From: Actinophytocola sp963825445
GTDB lineage: Bacteria > Actinomycetota > Actinomycetes > Mycobacteriales > Pseudonocardiaceae
Length of the DNA: 64,000 bases
Assembly (NCBI GenBank): GCA_963825445.1
Contig: CAWGTM010000024.1
Span: forward strand, 496,001-560,000
Reading direction: 5' to 3'
Shown here one piece after another: positions 34,524 through 42,435 of this stretch. Both the position numbers and the translations under genes were made by a program. The notes below the pieces were generated by a model that saw only the letters and a program-made list of their open reading frames with translations, was not told the origin of the DNA and did not search any database. Positions within the stretch are counted from its first letter, which is position 1. Every line of letters begins with the position of its first letter.

Positions 34524-35291
34524 ATGTCTGACCCGAAGATCACGGGACGTGAGGAATGGCTCGCCGCGCGCCACGAGCTTCTCGCGAAGGAAAAAGAACT
34601 GTTCCGGCACAGGGACGAGGTCAACGCCGCTCGGCGTAGCCTGCCGATGGTCGAGATCACGGAGGACTACACCTTCGACGGTCCGGACGGCAAGGTCAAG
34701 CTCCTGGAGTTGTTCGACGGCCGGAGCCAGTTGATCGTTTACCACGCCATGTTCGACGCCGACGACGACGCCCTCTGCCCGGCCTGCTCGTACTGGATGG
34801 ACGGCGTCGGCGATCTCACTCACCTGCACGCTCGCGACACCACGCTGGTGTTCTCCTCCATCGCGCCGCTCGAGAAGCTCGACAGCTACCAGAAGCGCAT
34901 GGGCTGGGACCTGCCGTGGTACTCGTCGCACGGCAGCATGTTCAACTACGACTTCCACGTCACCCTGGACGCCGACGTGGCGCCGGTGGAGTGGAACTAC
35001 AAGACCTACGACGAGCTCGTCAAGGCCGACCCCGGCTGGGAGGGGTTCGCCGGCTCGGAGACGGGCATCAGCGCGTTCCTGCGGCAGGGCGACCGCATCT
35101 TCCACACCTACTCCTGTTACGGGCGTGGCATCGACCTGGTCAACGCCACCTACAACTGGCTCGACCTCACCGCTCGCGGCCGCCAGGAGGACTTCGAGAA
35201 GCCCGAGGGGCGTAGTGACGGCGGTTCGATGGAATGGTTGCGACGCAAGGACGAGTACGACCCCGAGGTGATCGCGGGCGCGAAAACCTGA
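34524..35291 (+). CDS. DUF899 family protein, copy 2
   Basis: The 255-residue protein starts at ATG 34524. It is a full-length paralogue of the protein at 25319: REEWLAARHELLAKEKELFR, RRSLPMVEITEDYTFDGPDG, CPACSYWMDGVGDLTHLHAR, YQKRMGWDLPWYSSHGSMFN and LTARGRQEDFEKP near the end. The CxxC pair is kept but reads CPAC instead of CPGC, and the C-terminal third has an insertion (ADVAPVEWNYKTYDELVKAD). It is a single gene, divergent from the symporter and followed by a strong terminator, so unlike copy 1 it is probably expressed alone. Confidence 0.87.
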   Translation: MSDPKITGREEWLAARHELLAKEKELFRHRDEVNAARRSLPMVEITEDYTFDGPDGKVKLLELFDGRSQLIVYHAMFDADDDALCPACSYWMDGVGDLTHLHARDTTLVFSSIAPLEKLDSYQKRMGWDLPWYSSHGSMFNYDFHVTLDADVAPVEWNYKTYDELVKADPGWEGFAGSETGISAFLRQGDRIFHTYSCYGRGIDLVNATYNWLDLTARGRQEDFEKPEGRSDGGSMEWLRRKDEYDPEVIAGAKT

Positions 35292-35312
35292 CGATCGGGT
35301 GACGTTTCGTGA

Positions 35313-35355
35313 AAAGGGCCGAAGTCCTCGTGTACTACGAGAACTTCGGCCCTTT
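35313..35355. terminator. bidirectional hairpin terminator
   Basis: AAAGGGCCGAAGT (35313-35325) pairs perfectly with ACTTCGGCCCTTT (35343-35355), with an inner CTCG/CGAG stem. It lies between the convergent DUF899 and GMC genes and has the best U-rich flank in the window. Confidence 0.88.
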
Positions 35356-35367
35356 CGCGTTACCTGA

Positions 35368-36921
35368 CTACACCGGGGCGGCAAGCCCGCGAATCAGGTC
35401 GGCGCCCTTCTCGGCGATCGCGATGACCGGCGCGTTGGTGTTGCCCCGAATCAGGACGGGCATGACCGACGCGTCGACCACGCGGAGCCCCTCGACCCCC
35501 CGCACGCGGAGTTCGGCGTCGACGACCGTGCCCATCGCGCAGGTGCCCGCCGGGTGGAAGGCGGTCCCGGTGTTGCGGCGGATGTAGGTCTCCAGATCGG
35601 CCGTGCGGCTGCTCGCGGGCGGCGCGAGCGGGGTGTCGGTGTACCGCTTCAGTGGCCGTTGACGTGCCAGATCCATCCCGAGGCGGAGTGCTTCCACCGC
35701 GATCTCCAGATCTGCCTTCTCCTCGTAGAAGTTGTGGGAGATCACCGGTTTCGCCGTGGGATCGGCGGAGGCGATCGTCACGGTGCCCCGGCTCCGCGGG
35801 CGGAGCACGCACGCGCCGTAGGAGATGGCGTGTCCCGTCGGCGCGCCGAGCCCACCCTCGCGGAACATGATCGCCCCGGCGTGGAACTGGACGTCGGGTC
35901 CCGCGCCGTCGAAGCCGAGGTCGGCGAACCCGCCGGTCTCCACGACGTTCGAGGTGAGCGGGCCGGTGCCCTCCTCCTCGAACTGGCGCTGGTACCGCGG
36001 CTCACCGGAGATCAGCAGGCTGAGCGGCTCGTCGTGGGGGTACACGAGCAGGGCCTGCGGGTGGTCCTGGAGGTTGGCCCCGACCTGCGGCTGGTCGACC
36101 ACCACGGGAATCCCCAGCGACGTCAGCGTTTCCGAGGCCCCGATCCCGGAGAGCATGAGCAGCTGCGGGGAGTTGAACACGCCCGCGGCCACGATGACCT
36201 CGCGCTCCGCCCCGATGGTGACCTCGTCGTCCAGGTGGGTGCCGACGATCCCGGTCGCCCGGCCCGCGTCGAACGTGATCCGACTGACCTGGACGTGGGT
36301 CTTCACGGTCAGGTTCGGGCGGTCGAGTGCGGGCCGCAGGAAGGCGTCGGACGCGCTCCACCGCCTGCCGTTCTTCTGCGTGAGCTGGAACGAGCCGAAG
36401 CCCTCCTGGGTGGCGCCGTTGAAGTCGTCGTTCTCCGGAAGGCCGGCCGCCGTCGTGGCTTCCACGAAGGCCGCCACCATCTCGTTCTTCGATCGGCCCT
36501 CGGACACCGCGAGAGGGCCGCCGACGCCGTGGAACTCCGACTCGCCGCGCTCGTTGTCCTCGGAGCGCTTGAAGTAGGGGAGCAGCTCCCGGAAGCTCCA
36601 GCCGGGCTGGTTCCACCCGTCGTAGTCGGAGTGGTTGCCGCGGATGTAGACCATGCCGTTCAGGGAGCTGGTGCCGCCGATCATCCGGCCGCGCGGCAGG
36701 TAGACGCGTCGGCCGTCGAGCGCCGCTTCCTCCTGGGTGTCGTAGTCCCAGTCGAGTCTCGTGCGGAACATCTGCCCGAACGCCGCGGGGACACCGATGA
36801 CGTCCGCGGTGTCGGACGGACCCGCCTCGACGAGACAGACCGTCACGTCGGGGTCCTCGGTCAGTCGTGCGGCGAGGACACAGCCGGCCGAGCCGGCACC
36901 GATGATCACATAGTCGTACAT
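35368..36921 (-). CDS. GMC-family FAD-dependent oxidoreductase, copy 2
   Basis: The 517-residue flavoenzyme starts at ATG 36921 (AAAGGGGA upstream), rejecting an in-frame extension. GMC signatures are YDYVIIGAGSAGCVLAARLT, LPRGRMIGGTSSLNGMVYIR, VAAGVFNSPQLLMLSGIGAS and the C-terminal FHPAGTCAMG with RGNTNAPVIAIAEKGADLI. It resembles choline/alcohol dehydrogenases. It differs enough from copy 1 to suggest a separate substrate rather than a recent duplication. A terminator separates it from the aminotransferase upstream, so it has its own promoter. Confidence 0.9.
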   Translation of the reverse strand: MYDYVIIGAGSAGCVLAARLTEDPDVTVCLVEAGPSDTADVIGVPAAFGQMFRTRLDWDYDTQEEAALDGRRVYLPRGRMIGGTSSLNGMVYIRGNHSDYDGWNQPGWSFRELLPYFKRSEDNERGESEFHGVGGPLAVSEGRSKNEMVAAFVEATTAAGLPENDDFNGATQEGFGSFQLTQKNGRRWSASDAFLRPALDRPNLTVKTHVQVSRITFDAGRATGIVGTHLDDEVTIGAEREVIVAAGVFNSPQLLMLSGIGASETLTSLGIPVVVDQPQVGANLQDHPQALLVYPHDEPLSLLISGEPRYQRQFEEEGTGPLTSNVVETGGFADLGFDGAGPDVQFHAGAIMFREGGLGAPTGHAISYGACVLRPRSRGTVTIASADPTAKPVISHNFYEEKADLEIAVEALRLGMDLARQRPLKRYTDTPLAPPASSRTADLETYIRRNTGTAFHPAGTCAMGTVVDAELRVRGVEGLRVVDASVMPVLIRGNTNAPVIAIAEKGADLIRGLAAPV

Positions 36922-36963
36922 GCTCAATCCCCTTTGTGGCACAGGGTTTCGTTCGGGCAGCAC

Positions 36964-36999
36964 GGGAGGGTGGCGGTGGACTCCACCCGCCACCCTCCC
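36964..36999 (-). terminator. hairpin terminator of the aminotransferase gene
   Basis: GGGAGGGTGGCGG (36964-36976) pairs with CCGCCACCCTCCC (36987-36999), immediately downstream of the leftward aminotransferase stop. Confidence 0.8.
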
Positions 37000-37015
37000 T
37001 TGTGTGTCGTTACCT

Positions 37016-38389
37016 TCAGCTGGGGCGCAGGGTCTCGTCCGCGTTGAGCCGCGAGACCACCTCGACGATCGCCTCGGCGATCTGTCGCACCTCCGACCGC
37101 TCGATGACCAGCGGCGGCGCCAGGCAGAGGGTGGCGTTGTAGTCGCGCAGGATCACGCGGTGCTTCCCGCGGAGTTCCGCGGAAACGGCGCCAGCGCCCA
37201 TGAGGAGCGGTTGCTTGCTCTCCCGGTCGGCCACCAGCTCCACGCCGACGATCGATCCGGCGATCCGCACCTCGGCCACCGTCGGGACATCCCGCAACGG
37301 CGCCAGGTCCTCCCGGAACCACTCGCCGATCTCCGTGGCCCGCTCCCGCAGACCTTCCTGCTCGATCAGGTCGAGGTTGGCCAAGGCGACGGCGCAGGCG
37401 ACCGGGTGACCGGAGTAGGTGTGGCCGTGGAAGAAGCCCTCGTCCCCGGTGATCACGTCGGCGATCTCGTTCCGCATGAGCACCGCGCCAAGTGGCTGGT
37501 ACCCGCTGGTCAGGCCCTTGGACGTCACGATGATGTCGGCGTTCATGCCCTGGGCGTCCGACTCGAACCAGGCACCCGTGCGGCCGTAGGAGGTGACCAC
37601 CTCGTCGGCGATGAGCAGGATGCCGTTCTCGCTCAGCACCTCGCGGACCCGCGGCCAGTAGTCGGCCGGCGGGGGAACCACCCCGGCGCCACCCATGATG
37701 GGCTCACCGATCATGGCGGCGATGTTCTCGGCGCCGATGCGCTCGATGGTCTGGGTGAGTTCGTTCACCAGGAAGTCGGTGGGGTCCTGGCCGTCGAAGA
37801 ACTCCGTGTGGAAGGGGAGTGGCGGGGTGATCCGCTCGACGTTCGGCATGTGGGGACCGAAACCGTGGTGCACCGGCGGGAAACCGCTCGCGGCGCCGCT
37901 GCCGTAGGTGCAGCCGTGGTAGGCCAGCTCCCGGGAGAGGATCCAGGTGCGGTCCGGCTCGCCGCGGCGGAAGTGGAACAGCCGCGCGGCCTTGAAAGCG
38001 GTGTCGTTACCTTCGGACCCGCCGTTCGTGTAGAAGACCCGGTCGATGCCCTCGGGTGCGAGGTTCGCGATCCGCTGGGCCAGCCGGATCGACGCCTCGT
38101 TCGTGTAGACGTCGAACGCCGTGAAGTACTCCAGCTCCGACATCTGCTTGGTGGCCGCGTCGATGAGTTCCGAACGCGAGTGACCCACATGGGCCATCCA
38201 GTTGGCCGACCCCATGGCGTCCAGGTACTCGTTGCCCTCGGCGTCCCAGACGGTGCTCCCTTTACCCCGCACGATGACGTGGCGCTCTGGGCGCTCGGCG
38301 CGGTGGTGGGGGTGGACCACGTGTTTCCGGTCAAGATCTTCGAGTTCCCTTGCGGGCGCCCGGCCAGGCGATTCAGCGGAGGCTGACAT
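37016..38389 (-). CDS. class III (omega) pyridoxal-phosphate aminotransferase
   Basis: The 457-residue enzyme belongs to fold-type I class III transaminases. Motifs include YLDAMGSANWMAHVGHSR, FYTNGGSEGNDTAFKAARLF, the Asp-containing ILLIADEVVTSYGRTG and the PLP Lys in IIVTSKGLTSGYQPLGAVLM, followed by HGHTYSGHPVACAVALAN. Substrates of the family are omega-amino acids, polyamines or amino sugars with pyruvate as partner. ATG 38389 is preferred as start although its ribosome site is poor; ATG 38455 extends it by 22 residues. It diverges from the MFS exporter. A likely role is introduction of an amine into a side group or sugar. Confidence 0.9.
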   Translation of the reverse strand: MSASAESPGRAPARELEDLDRKHVVHPHHRAERPERHVIVRGKGSTVWDAEGNEYLDAMGSANWMAHVGHSRSELIDAATKQMSELEYFTAFDVYTNEASIRLAQRIANLAPEGIDRVFYTNGGSEGNDTAFKAARLFHFRRGEPDRTWILSRELAYHGCTYGSGAASGFPPVHHGFGPHMPNVERITPPLPFHTEFFDGQDPTDFLVNELTQTIERIGAENIAAMIGEPIMGGAGVVPPPADYWPRVREVLSENGILLIADEVVTSYGRTGAWFESDAQGMNADIIVTSKGLTSGYQPLGAVLMRNEIADVITGDEGFFHGHTYSGHPVACAVALANLDLIEQEGLRERATEIGEWFREDLAPLRDVPTVAEVRIAGSIVGVELVADRESKQPLLMGAGAVSAELRGKHRVILRDYNATLCLAPPLVIERSEVRQIAEAIVEVVSRLNADETLRPS

Positions 38390-38519
38390 GTTCGTGATCC
38401 GATCTTCGGCGACAGTGGTGCCATCGATGTTGGTCGACCGGGCGCACAACCTCATCTCTCTGCGTGCTCCACCCGTATGAGTGAACGACTTTCGAACAGC
38501 TTGCAAAATGAAACCACTC

Positions 38520-38534
38520 CCATTAAGGTAATGG
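38520..38534. promoter_or_regulatory. palindromic candidate operator between aminotransferase and MFS genes
   Basis: CCATTAAGGTAATGG is a perfect CCATTA-AGG-TAATGG palindrome in an AT-rich part of the 270-base divergent gap. It could bind one of the TetR/HxlR-type regulators. No regulator can be assigned. Confidence 0.5.
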
Positions 38535-38659
38535 TTATGCAAAGACCGAGGATTCGCGACACAGCACGCTGAGAGAAGCCGCGCGGGTGCGCACCATGTG
38601 ACGCTCGCAGTCGCGGCTCGTACCCGACACGCGCGCAACTCCCGTCAAGGAAGGTGCAC

Positions 38660-39883
38660 ATGAGTACCCCGCGAACCACACTGACCAAACGCAAGACGGA
38701 CATCGTCCTGGCAACGCTGTTCTTCGGCGTGTTCGTCCTGGGCTGTGCGGAACTGCTCGTGGTCGGCATGCTCGATCTGATCTCCACCGACCTCGACATC
38801 TCCATTCCCACGGCCGGCACGCTGGTCACGGCCTACGCGCTGGGCATGGCGGTGGGTGGCCCGCTCTTCACCGCGCTGACCATCAAACTCCCGAGGCGTG
38901 CCGTTCTGGCGGGCGCGCTCGTGGTGTTCATCCTGGCCAACCTGGCCCCCGTGCTGATCCCCGACTACGGCCTGTTCGTGGTGGCGCGTGCGATCGACGG
39001 CGCGGCGCAGGGCCTGTTCGTGGCCGTCGCGTTCGGCGTCGGCACGGCGATCGTGCCGGCGGAACGCGCGGGCCGGGCGATCTCCATCATCATCTCGGGT
39101 GTCGCGGTCTCGGCCGCGCTCGGCGTGCCGCTGGGCACGGCCGTCGGCCAGTCGCTCGGCTGGCGGGGGTCGTTCCTCGCGATCGTCTTGTTCAGCGCGC
39201 TCGTGCTGGTCGCCACGATGGCGATCGTTCCCGCGGTGGACAGCACGGACGAGGCCGGCGGTGCCGCCGGACAGGCGAAGTACGCGTTCGCCCCGCGGGT
39301 GCTCGCCGTGCTCGTACTGAACTTCCTGGTGTTCACCTCGCTGTACGCGGCGCTGACCTACATCGTGCCGTTCCTGCGGGAGGTCACCGGCGTCACCGGC
39401 GTCATGATCAGCGTGTTCCTGTTCGCCTACGGTCTGGCCAACGCCGTGGGGTCGTTCTCCGGTGGGCGGTTCGCCGACCGGAACTCCGCGGGCACCCTGA
39501 TCGTGGGTACGGCGGGCACGGCGGCCGCCATGCTCGTGCTCTTCTTCGTGGGTGGCAGCCCGATCCTGGTCGCCGTGATGATGCTGGTCTGGGGCCTGTT
39601 CGCCTTCATCATGGTTCCCTCGCTCCAGCTCCGCGTGGTGAGCCTTGCCGGGCCGGGCGGTGAGTTGGCGCAGTCGCTGCCGGCCTCCGCGGTCAACGTG
39701 GGTGTCGCGCTCGGCCCGATCGTCGGTGGTGCGGTGCTCAGCACCAGCACGTCGGCCCCGATGCTCGTCGGCATGTTCATCGCGCTGGCCGGTGTGGTGG
39801 TCGCCCTGGCCACCAGCCGCCTCAAGCCGCCTGCCACGGAGGAGTCCGAGGAGTCGGCCAAGGAAACCGCGCCGGTCTCCTGA
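38660..39883 (+). CDS. MFS efflux transporter (DHA1-type)
   Basis: The 407-residue protein starts at ATG 38660 behind AAGGAAGG. About 12 transmembrane helices are visible, with the usual cytoplasmic loop motif between helices 2 and 3 reading LFTALTIKLPRRAVLAGAL, the antiporter-like motif C SGVAVSAALGVPLGTAVG, and a second half GRFADRNSAGTLIVG. It resembles the arabinose-efflux/chloramphenicol-resistance subgroup. Its position in the cluster makes it the best candidate product exporter and self-resistance pump. Confidence 0.9.
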   Translation: MSTPRTTLTKRKTDIVLATLFFGVFVLGCAELLVVGMLDLISTDLDISIPTAGTLVTAYALGMAVGGPLFTALTIKLPRRAVLAGALVVFILANLAPVLIPDYGLFVVARAIDGAAQGLFVAVAFGVGTAIVPAERAGRAISIIISGVAVSAALGVPLGTAVGQSLGWRGSFLAIVLFSALVLVATMAIVPAVDSTDEAGGAAGQAKYAFAPRVLAVLVLNFLVFTSLYAALTYIVPFLREVTGVTGVMISVFLFAYGLANAVGSFSGGRFADRNSAGTLIVGTAGTAAAMLVLFFVGGSPILVAVMMLVWGLFAFIMVPSLQLRVVSLAGPGGELAQSLPASAVNVGVALGPIVGGAVLSTSTSAPMLVGMFIALAGVVVALATSRLKPPATEESEESAKETAPVS

Positions 39884-39896
39884 CGGTCCGCACAAC

Positions 39897-39931
39897 GCTG
39901 ATGCCGCCGGCGGTTCGCCGGCGGCATCAGC
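39897..39931. terminator. bidirectional hairpin terminator
   Basis: GCTGATGCCGCCGGCG (39897-39912) pairs perfectly with CGCCGGCGGCATCAGC (39916-39931) around a three-base loop, between convergent MFS and epoxide hydrolase genes. Confidence 0.88.
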
Positions 39932-39945
39932 TGTTTCTCAGAACG

Positions 39946-41118
39946 TCAGTCGTCGTCGTGCTTCAGGGACCGGGCGAACGTCCGAACGTCACCCACGTAC
40001 AGGTCCGGCACCTCGAGCGCGGGCCAGTGCCCACCCTGCTCGAACTCCGACCAGTGCGTGATGGTCGGCAGCACACCGTCGGCGAACCGGCGCAGCGGCA
40101 GGACGACGTCCTCCGCGAACACCGCGACCCCCGCCGGCATGGTCAGCTGCCACGGGCCACCCAGACGGGAGGCGAGGTTCTGGCTGTCGCTGTCCACCGA
40201 CTCGTAGTAGAGCTGGGCCGCCGAGCAGGCCGTGGCCGTCAGCCAGAAGATGCTGACGTTGGCGAGCATGGTGTCCCGGTCGACCGTGTCCTCCGGCACG
40301 GACTCCGCGCCCGTCCACTCCCGGTACTTCTCCACGATCCACGCGAGTTGCCCGACGGGTGAGTCGGTGAGGCCGTAGCCCACGGTCTGCGGGCGGGTGG
40401 CCAGGAGGTTGAAGTACGGCGACAGGTCCCGGCCGAAGTGCATCAACCGCTGCAGCCGCCGCCCCTCGTCCTCGCTCAGGTCGGCCAGCGCGGCCGGGTC
40501 CTCCGGGGGGAACGTCGCGAGGGTGTTCACGTGGACGCCGGCCACGTGCTCGGGGTCGGCCATGCACAGCTCCGCCGACACCATCATTCCCCAGTCGCCG
40601 CCCTGCGCGACGTACCGCTCGTAGCCGAGGCGGGCCATCAGCTCCTTCCACGCCCGGGCGACTCGGAAGTGGTCCCAGCCGGCCTCACGGGTCGGTCCGG
40701 AGAACCCGAAGCCCGGGATGGTCGGGATGATTACGTGGAAGGCGTCCGCCGGGTCGCCGCCGTGTGCGCTCGGGTCGGTCAGCGGACCGATGACGTCCAG
40801 GAACTCCACGAACGAGCTGGGCCAGCCATGAGTGATCAACAGCGGTGTGGCGTCCGGCTCGGGGGAGGTGACGTGGACGAAGTGGATGTTCGCACCGTCG
40901 ATCTCCGTGGTGAACTGCGGCAGCTCGTTCAGCCGGGACTCCATGGCCCGCCAGTCGAAGCTGCCGCGCCAGTACTCCGCCAGCTCCTTCAGGTAGCCGA
41001 CCGGAACACCTCGTGCCCATCCCGCGCCGGCCACCTCGTCGGGCCACCGCGTGTTCTCCAGCCTTCGGTGCAGGTCGTCCAGGTCTGCCTGCGGGATGTC
41101 GATTCGGAACGGTTTCAT
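39946..41118 (-). CDS. epoxide hydrolase (EHN family; NcsF/SgcF-like)
   Basis: The 390-residue protein starts at ATG 41118. It has an EHN domain (FRIDIPQADLDDLHRRLENT, WPDEVAGAGWARGVP) and a hydrolase core with THGWPSS, the nucleophile in VAQGGDWGMMV (Asp175) and the catalytic His in QGGHWPALEVPDLY. Epoxide hydrolases of this family act in C-1027, neocarzinostatin and kedarcidin assembly, opening an epoxide on the core to a diol. Location inside the cluster, next to flavoenzymes, favours that role more than for the copy at 2250. Its leader carries three tandem copies of a 14-base unit. Confidence 0.9.
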   Translation of the reverse strand: MKPFRIDIPQADLDDLHRRLENTRWPDEVAGAGWARGVPVGYLKELAEYWRGSFDWRAMESRLNELPQFTTEIDGANIHFVHVTSPEPDATPLLITHGWPSSFVEFLDVIGPLTDPSAHGGDPADAFHVIIPTIPGFGFSGPTREAGWDHFRVARAWKELMARLGYERYVAQGGDWGMMVSAELCMADPEHVAGVHVNTLATFPPEDPAALADLSEDEGRRLQRLMHFGRDLSPYFNLLATRPQTVGYGLTDSPVGQLAWIVEKYREWTGAESVPEDTVDRDTMLANVSIFWLTATACSAAQLYYESVDSDSQNLASRLGGPWQLTMPAGVAVFAEDVVLPLRRFADGVLPTITHWSEFEQGGHWPALEVPDLYVGDVRTFARSLKHDDD

Positions 41119-41124
41119 GTGGAC

Positions 41125-41166
41125 GCTGCCTTTCGGATGCTGCCTTTCGGATGCTGCCTTTCGGAT
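41125..41166. repeat. triple 14-base tandem repeat in the epoxide hydrolase leader
   Basis: Three perfect copies of GCTGCCTTTCGGAT occupy 41125-41138, 41139-41152 and 41153-41166. Read on the gene strand each unit is ATCCGAAAGGCAGC and contains an AAAGG ribosome-like core. The copy nearest the start (6 bases from ATG 41118) is the working site; the others may be standby sites or slippage products. Confidence 0.9.
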
Positions 41167-41170
41167 ACAC

Positions 41171-41220
41171 CAACGGCAGGAGCCCATCTCGCCGAAGTGG
41201 CGGACGAGCCCCTGCCGTTG
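41171..41220 (-). terminator. hairpin terminator of the flavoenzyme operon
   Basis: CAACGGCAGG (41171-41180) pairs with CCTGCCGTTG (41211-41220), enclosing a smaller CGCC/GGCG stem. It lies downstream of the leftward flavoenzyme pair. Next to it, AACTCAGAGGAACT is repeated with a 20-base period at 41226-41239 and 41246-41259, duplicating the last codons of the upstream gene. Confidence 0.7.
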
Positions 41221-41248
41221 GCGATAACTCAGAGGAACTCAGGCGAAC

Positions 41249-42418
41249 TCAGAGGAACTGCGTGTTCGGCGGGAGTCCACTCGCGACCCGGCCGTAGAGC
41301 TCCAGGTTCGTGTTCGCGTGAGCGTAGGCGTGCATGCTCACGGTCTGGCTGTCCCGCGCGATGCGCTGCATCGGCACGGTGTTCATCACCGACGACGCAC
41401 CGCTCGCGTTGTTGAGGATCTCCACGGCCTCCCTGGACCGCTGGACGGTCAGGCCCAGGTCCAGTCGGCCGGCGACGCGGTCCTCGATCGTCCACGGATC
41501 GGTCTTCTCGTCGACCCGGCCCGCGATGCGGTGGGCGTGGAAGCCCGCCTCGTCGATCCGCACCGCGGCGTCGGCCACCTGCAGGTGGGTCAGCGGAGCC
41601 TGGGACTGCTGCTCGTACTCCGTGTACGTGATCTTGCGGGTGGGCAGGCGCTCCATGAACGCCGCGTAGGCGGCACGCGCGAGGCCGTAGTGCACGGCGC
41701 TGGTCACGGCGGTCGCCCACGGCAGGAACGGGACGTTCCACAGCTTGGAGTTCGCGTTGGTCTTCGAGCGGTGCTTGCCCTCCATCATCACGGGCAGCAT
41801 CGGCAGGACCCGCGAGTCCGGCACGAACACGTCCTGCGCGACCGTGCTGAGGCTGCCGGAGCCGCGCATACCCGCGGCGTGCCAGTCGTCCACGAACTCC
41901 AGGTCGGAGTTGGGCACCAGGACCAGGATCGGCTCGGGGTCCTGCCCCTCGACGATGCGCACCGCGGAGTGCGCGTTCCAGGTGCTCTGCGAGGCGGCGG
42001 TGTTGAAGCCCCACTGTCCGTTGAGGACGATCCCGCCGTCGGTCGGCACACCCATCGCGCTGGGCGCGAAGGTGCCGCTGATCTTGACGTCACCAGGAGC
42101 GAAGACCTCGTCCTGGATCTCGTCGTCGAACAGCCCGGTCAGCCACGTGCTGAGCGACCACACGGTGGTGACCCAGCTGGCCGCGCCGTCGCCGATGGCG
42201 AGTTCGGACAGTACGTCGACCACCGTGGTCGTGTCGCACTCGTAGCCGCCGTACCGGGCGGGAAGCGTCAGCTTCAACATGCCGGCGTTGGTGAGTGCCT
42301 CGATCGTGTCGTCGTGCAGGACGCGGTTCTCTTCCTGCCAGAGCGCGTTCTTGGCGAGCGCGGGGGCCAGCTCGGTCGCCCGGCCGACCAGCTCGTCGCG
42401 CGAGGGTGTGGAATTCAT
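41249..42418 (-). CDS. acyl-CoA-dehydrogenase-fold flavin monooxygenase, copy B
   Basis: The protein has 389 residues from ATG 42418 (GGAG six bases upstream; ATG 42433 also possible). It has the group D flavin-dependent monooxygenase layout: N-terminal helical domain (LWQEENRVLHDDTIEALTNA), central beta domain (GSGSLSTVAQDVFVPDSRVL) and C-terminal helical bundle (LTVQRSREAVEILNNASGAS, MQRIARDSQTVSMHAYAH). Homologues such as HsaA-like and NcnH-like enzymes hydroxylate aromatic or polyketide substrates with FMNH2/FADH2 from a separate reductase. It follows and closely resembles the gene at 42436. The reductase at 16213 is a plausible partner. Confidence 0.83.
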   Translation of the reverse strand: MNSTPSRDELVGRATELAPALAKNALWQEENRVLHDDTIEALTNAGMLKLTLPARYGGYECDTTTVVDVLSELAIGDGAASWVTTVWSLSTWLTGLFDDEIQDEVFAPGDVKISGTFAPSAMGVPTDGGIVLNGQWGFNTAASQSTWNAHSAVRIVEGQDPEPILVLVPNSDLEFVDDWHAAGMRGSGSLSTVAQDVFVPDSRVLPMLPVMMEGKHRSKTNANSKLWNVPFLPWATAVTSAVHYGLARAAYAAFMERLPTRKITYTEYEQQSQAPLTHLQVADAAVRIDEAGFHAHRIAGRVDEKTDPWTIEDRVAGRLDLGLTVQRSREAVEILNNASGASSVMNTVPMQRIARDSQTVSMHAYAHANTNLELYGRVASGLPPNTQFL

Positions 42419-42435
42419 TGAATGCTCCGTCATCG

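Noticed and set aside
38390..38638. In-frame N-terminal extension of the aminotransferase (83 extra residues)
   Set aside because: The extension is Cys/Arg-rich, crosses the AT-rich promoter zone and is unlike class III N-termini; the start was placed at 38389 or at most 38455.
41226..41259. 20-base duplicated segment considered as an insertion footprint
   Set aside because: Only two partial copies at a gene end, without flanking inverted repeats or a transposase; simple slippage is more likely.
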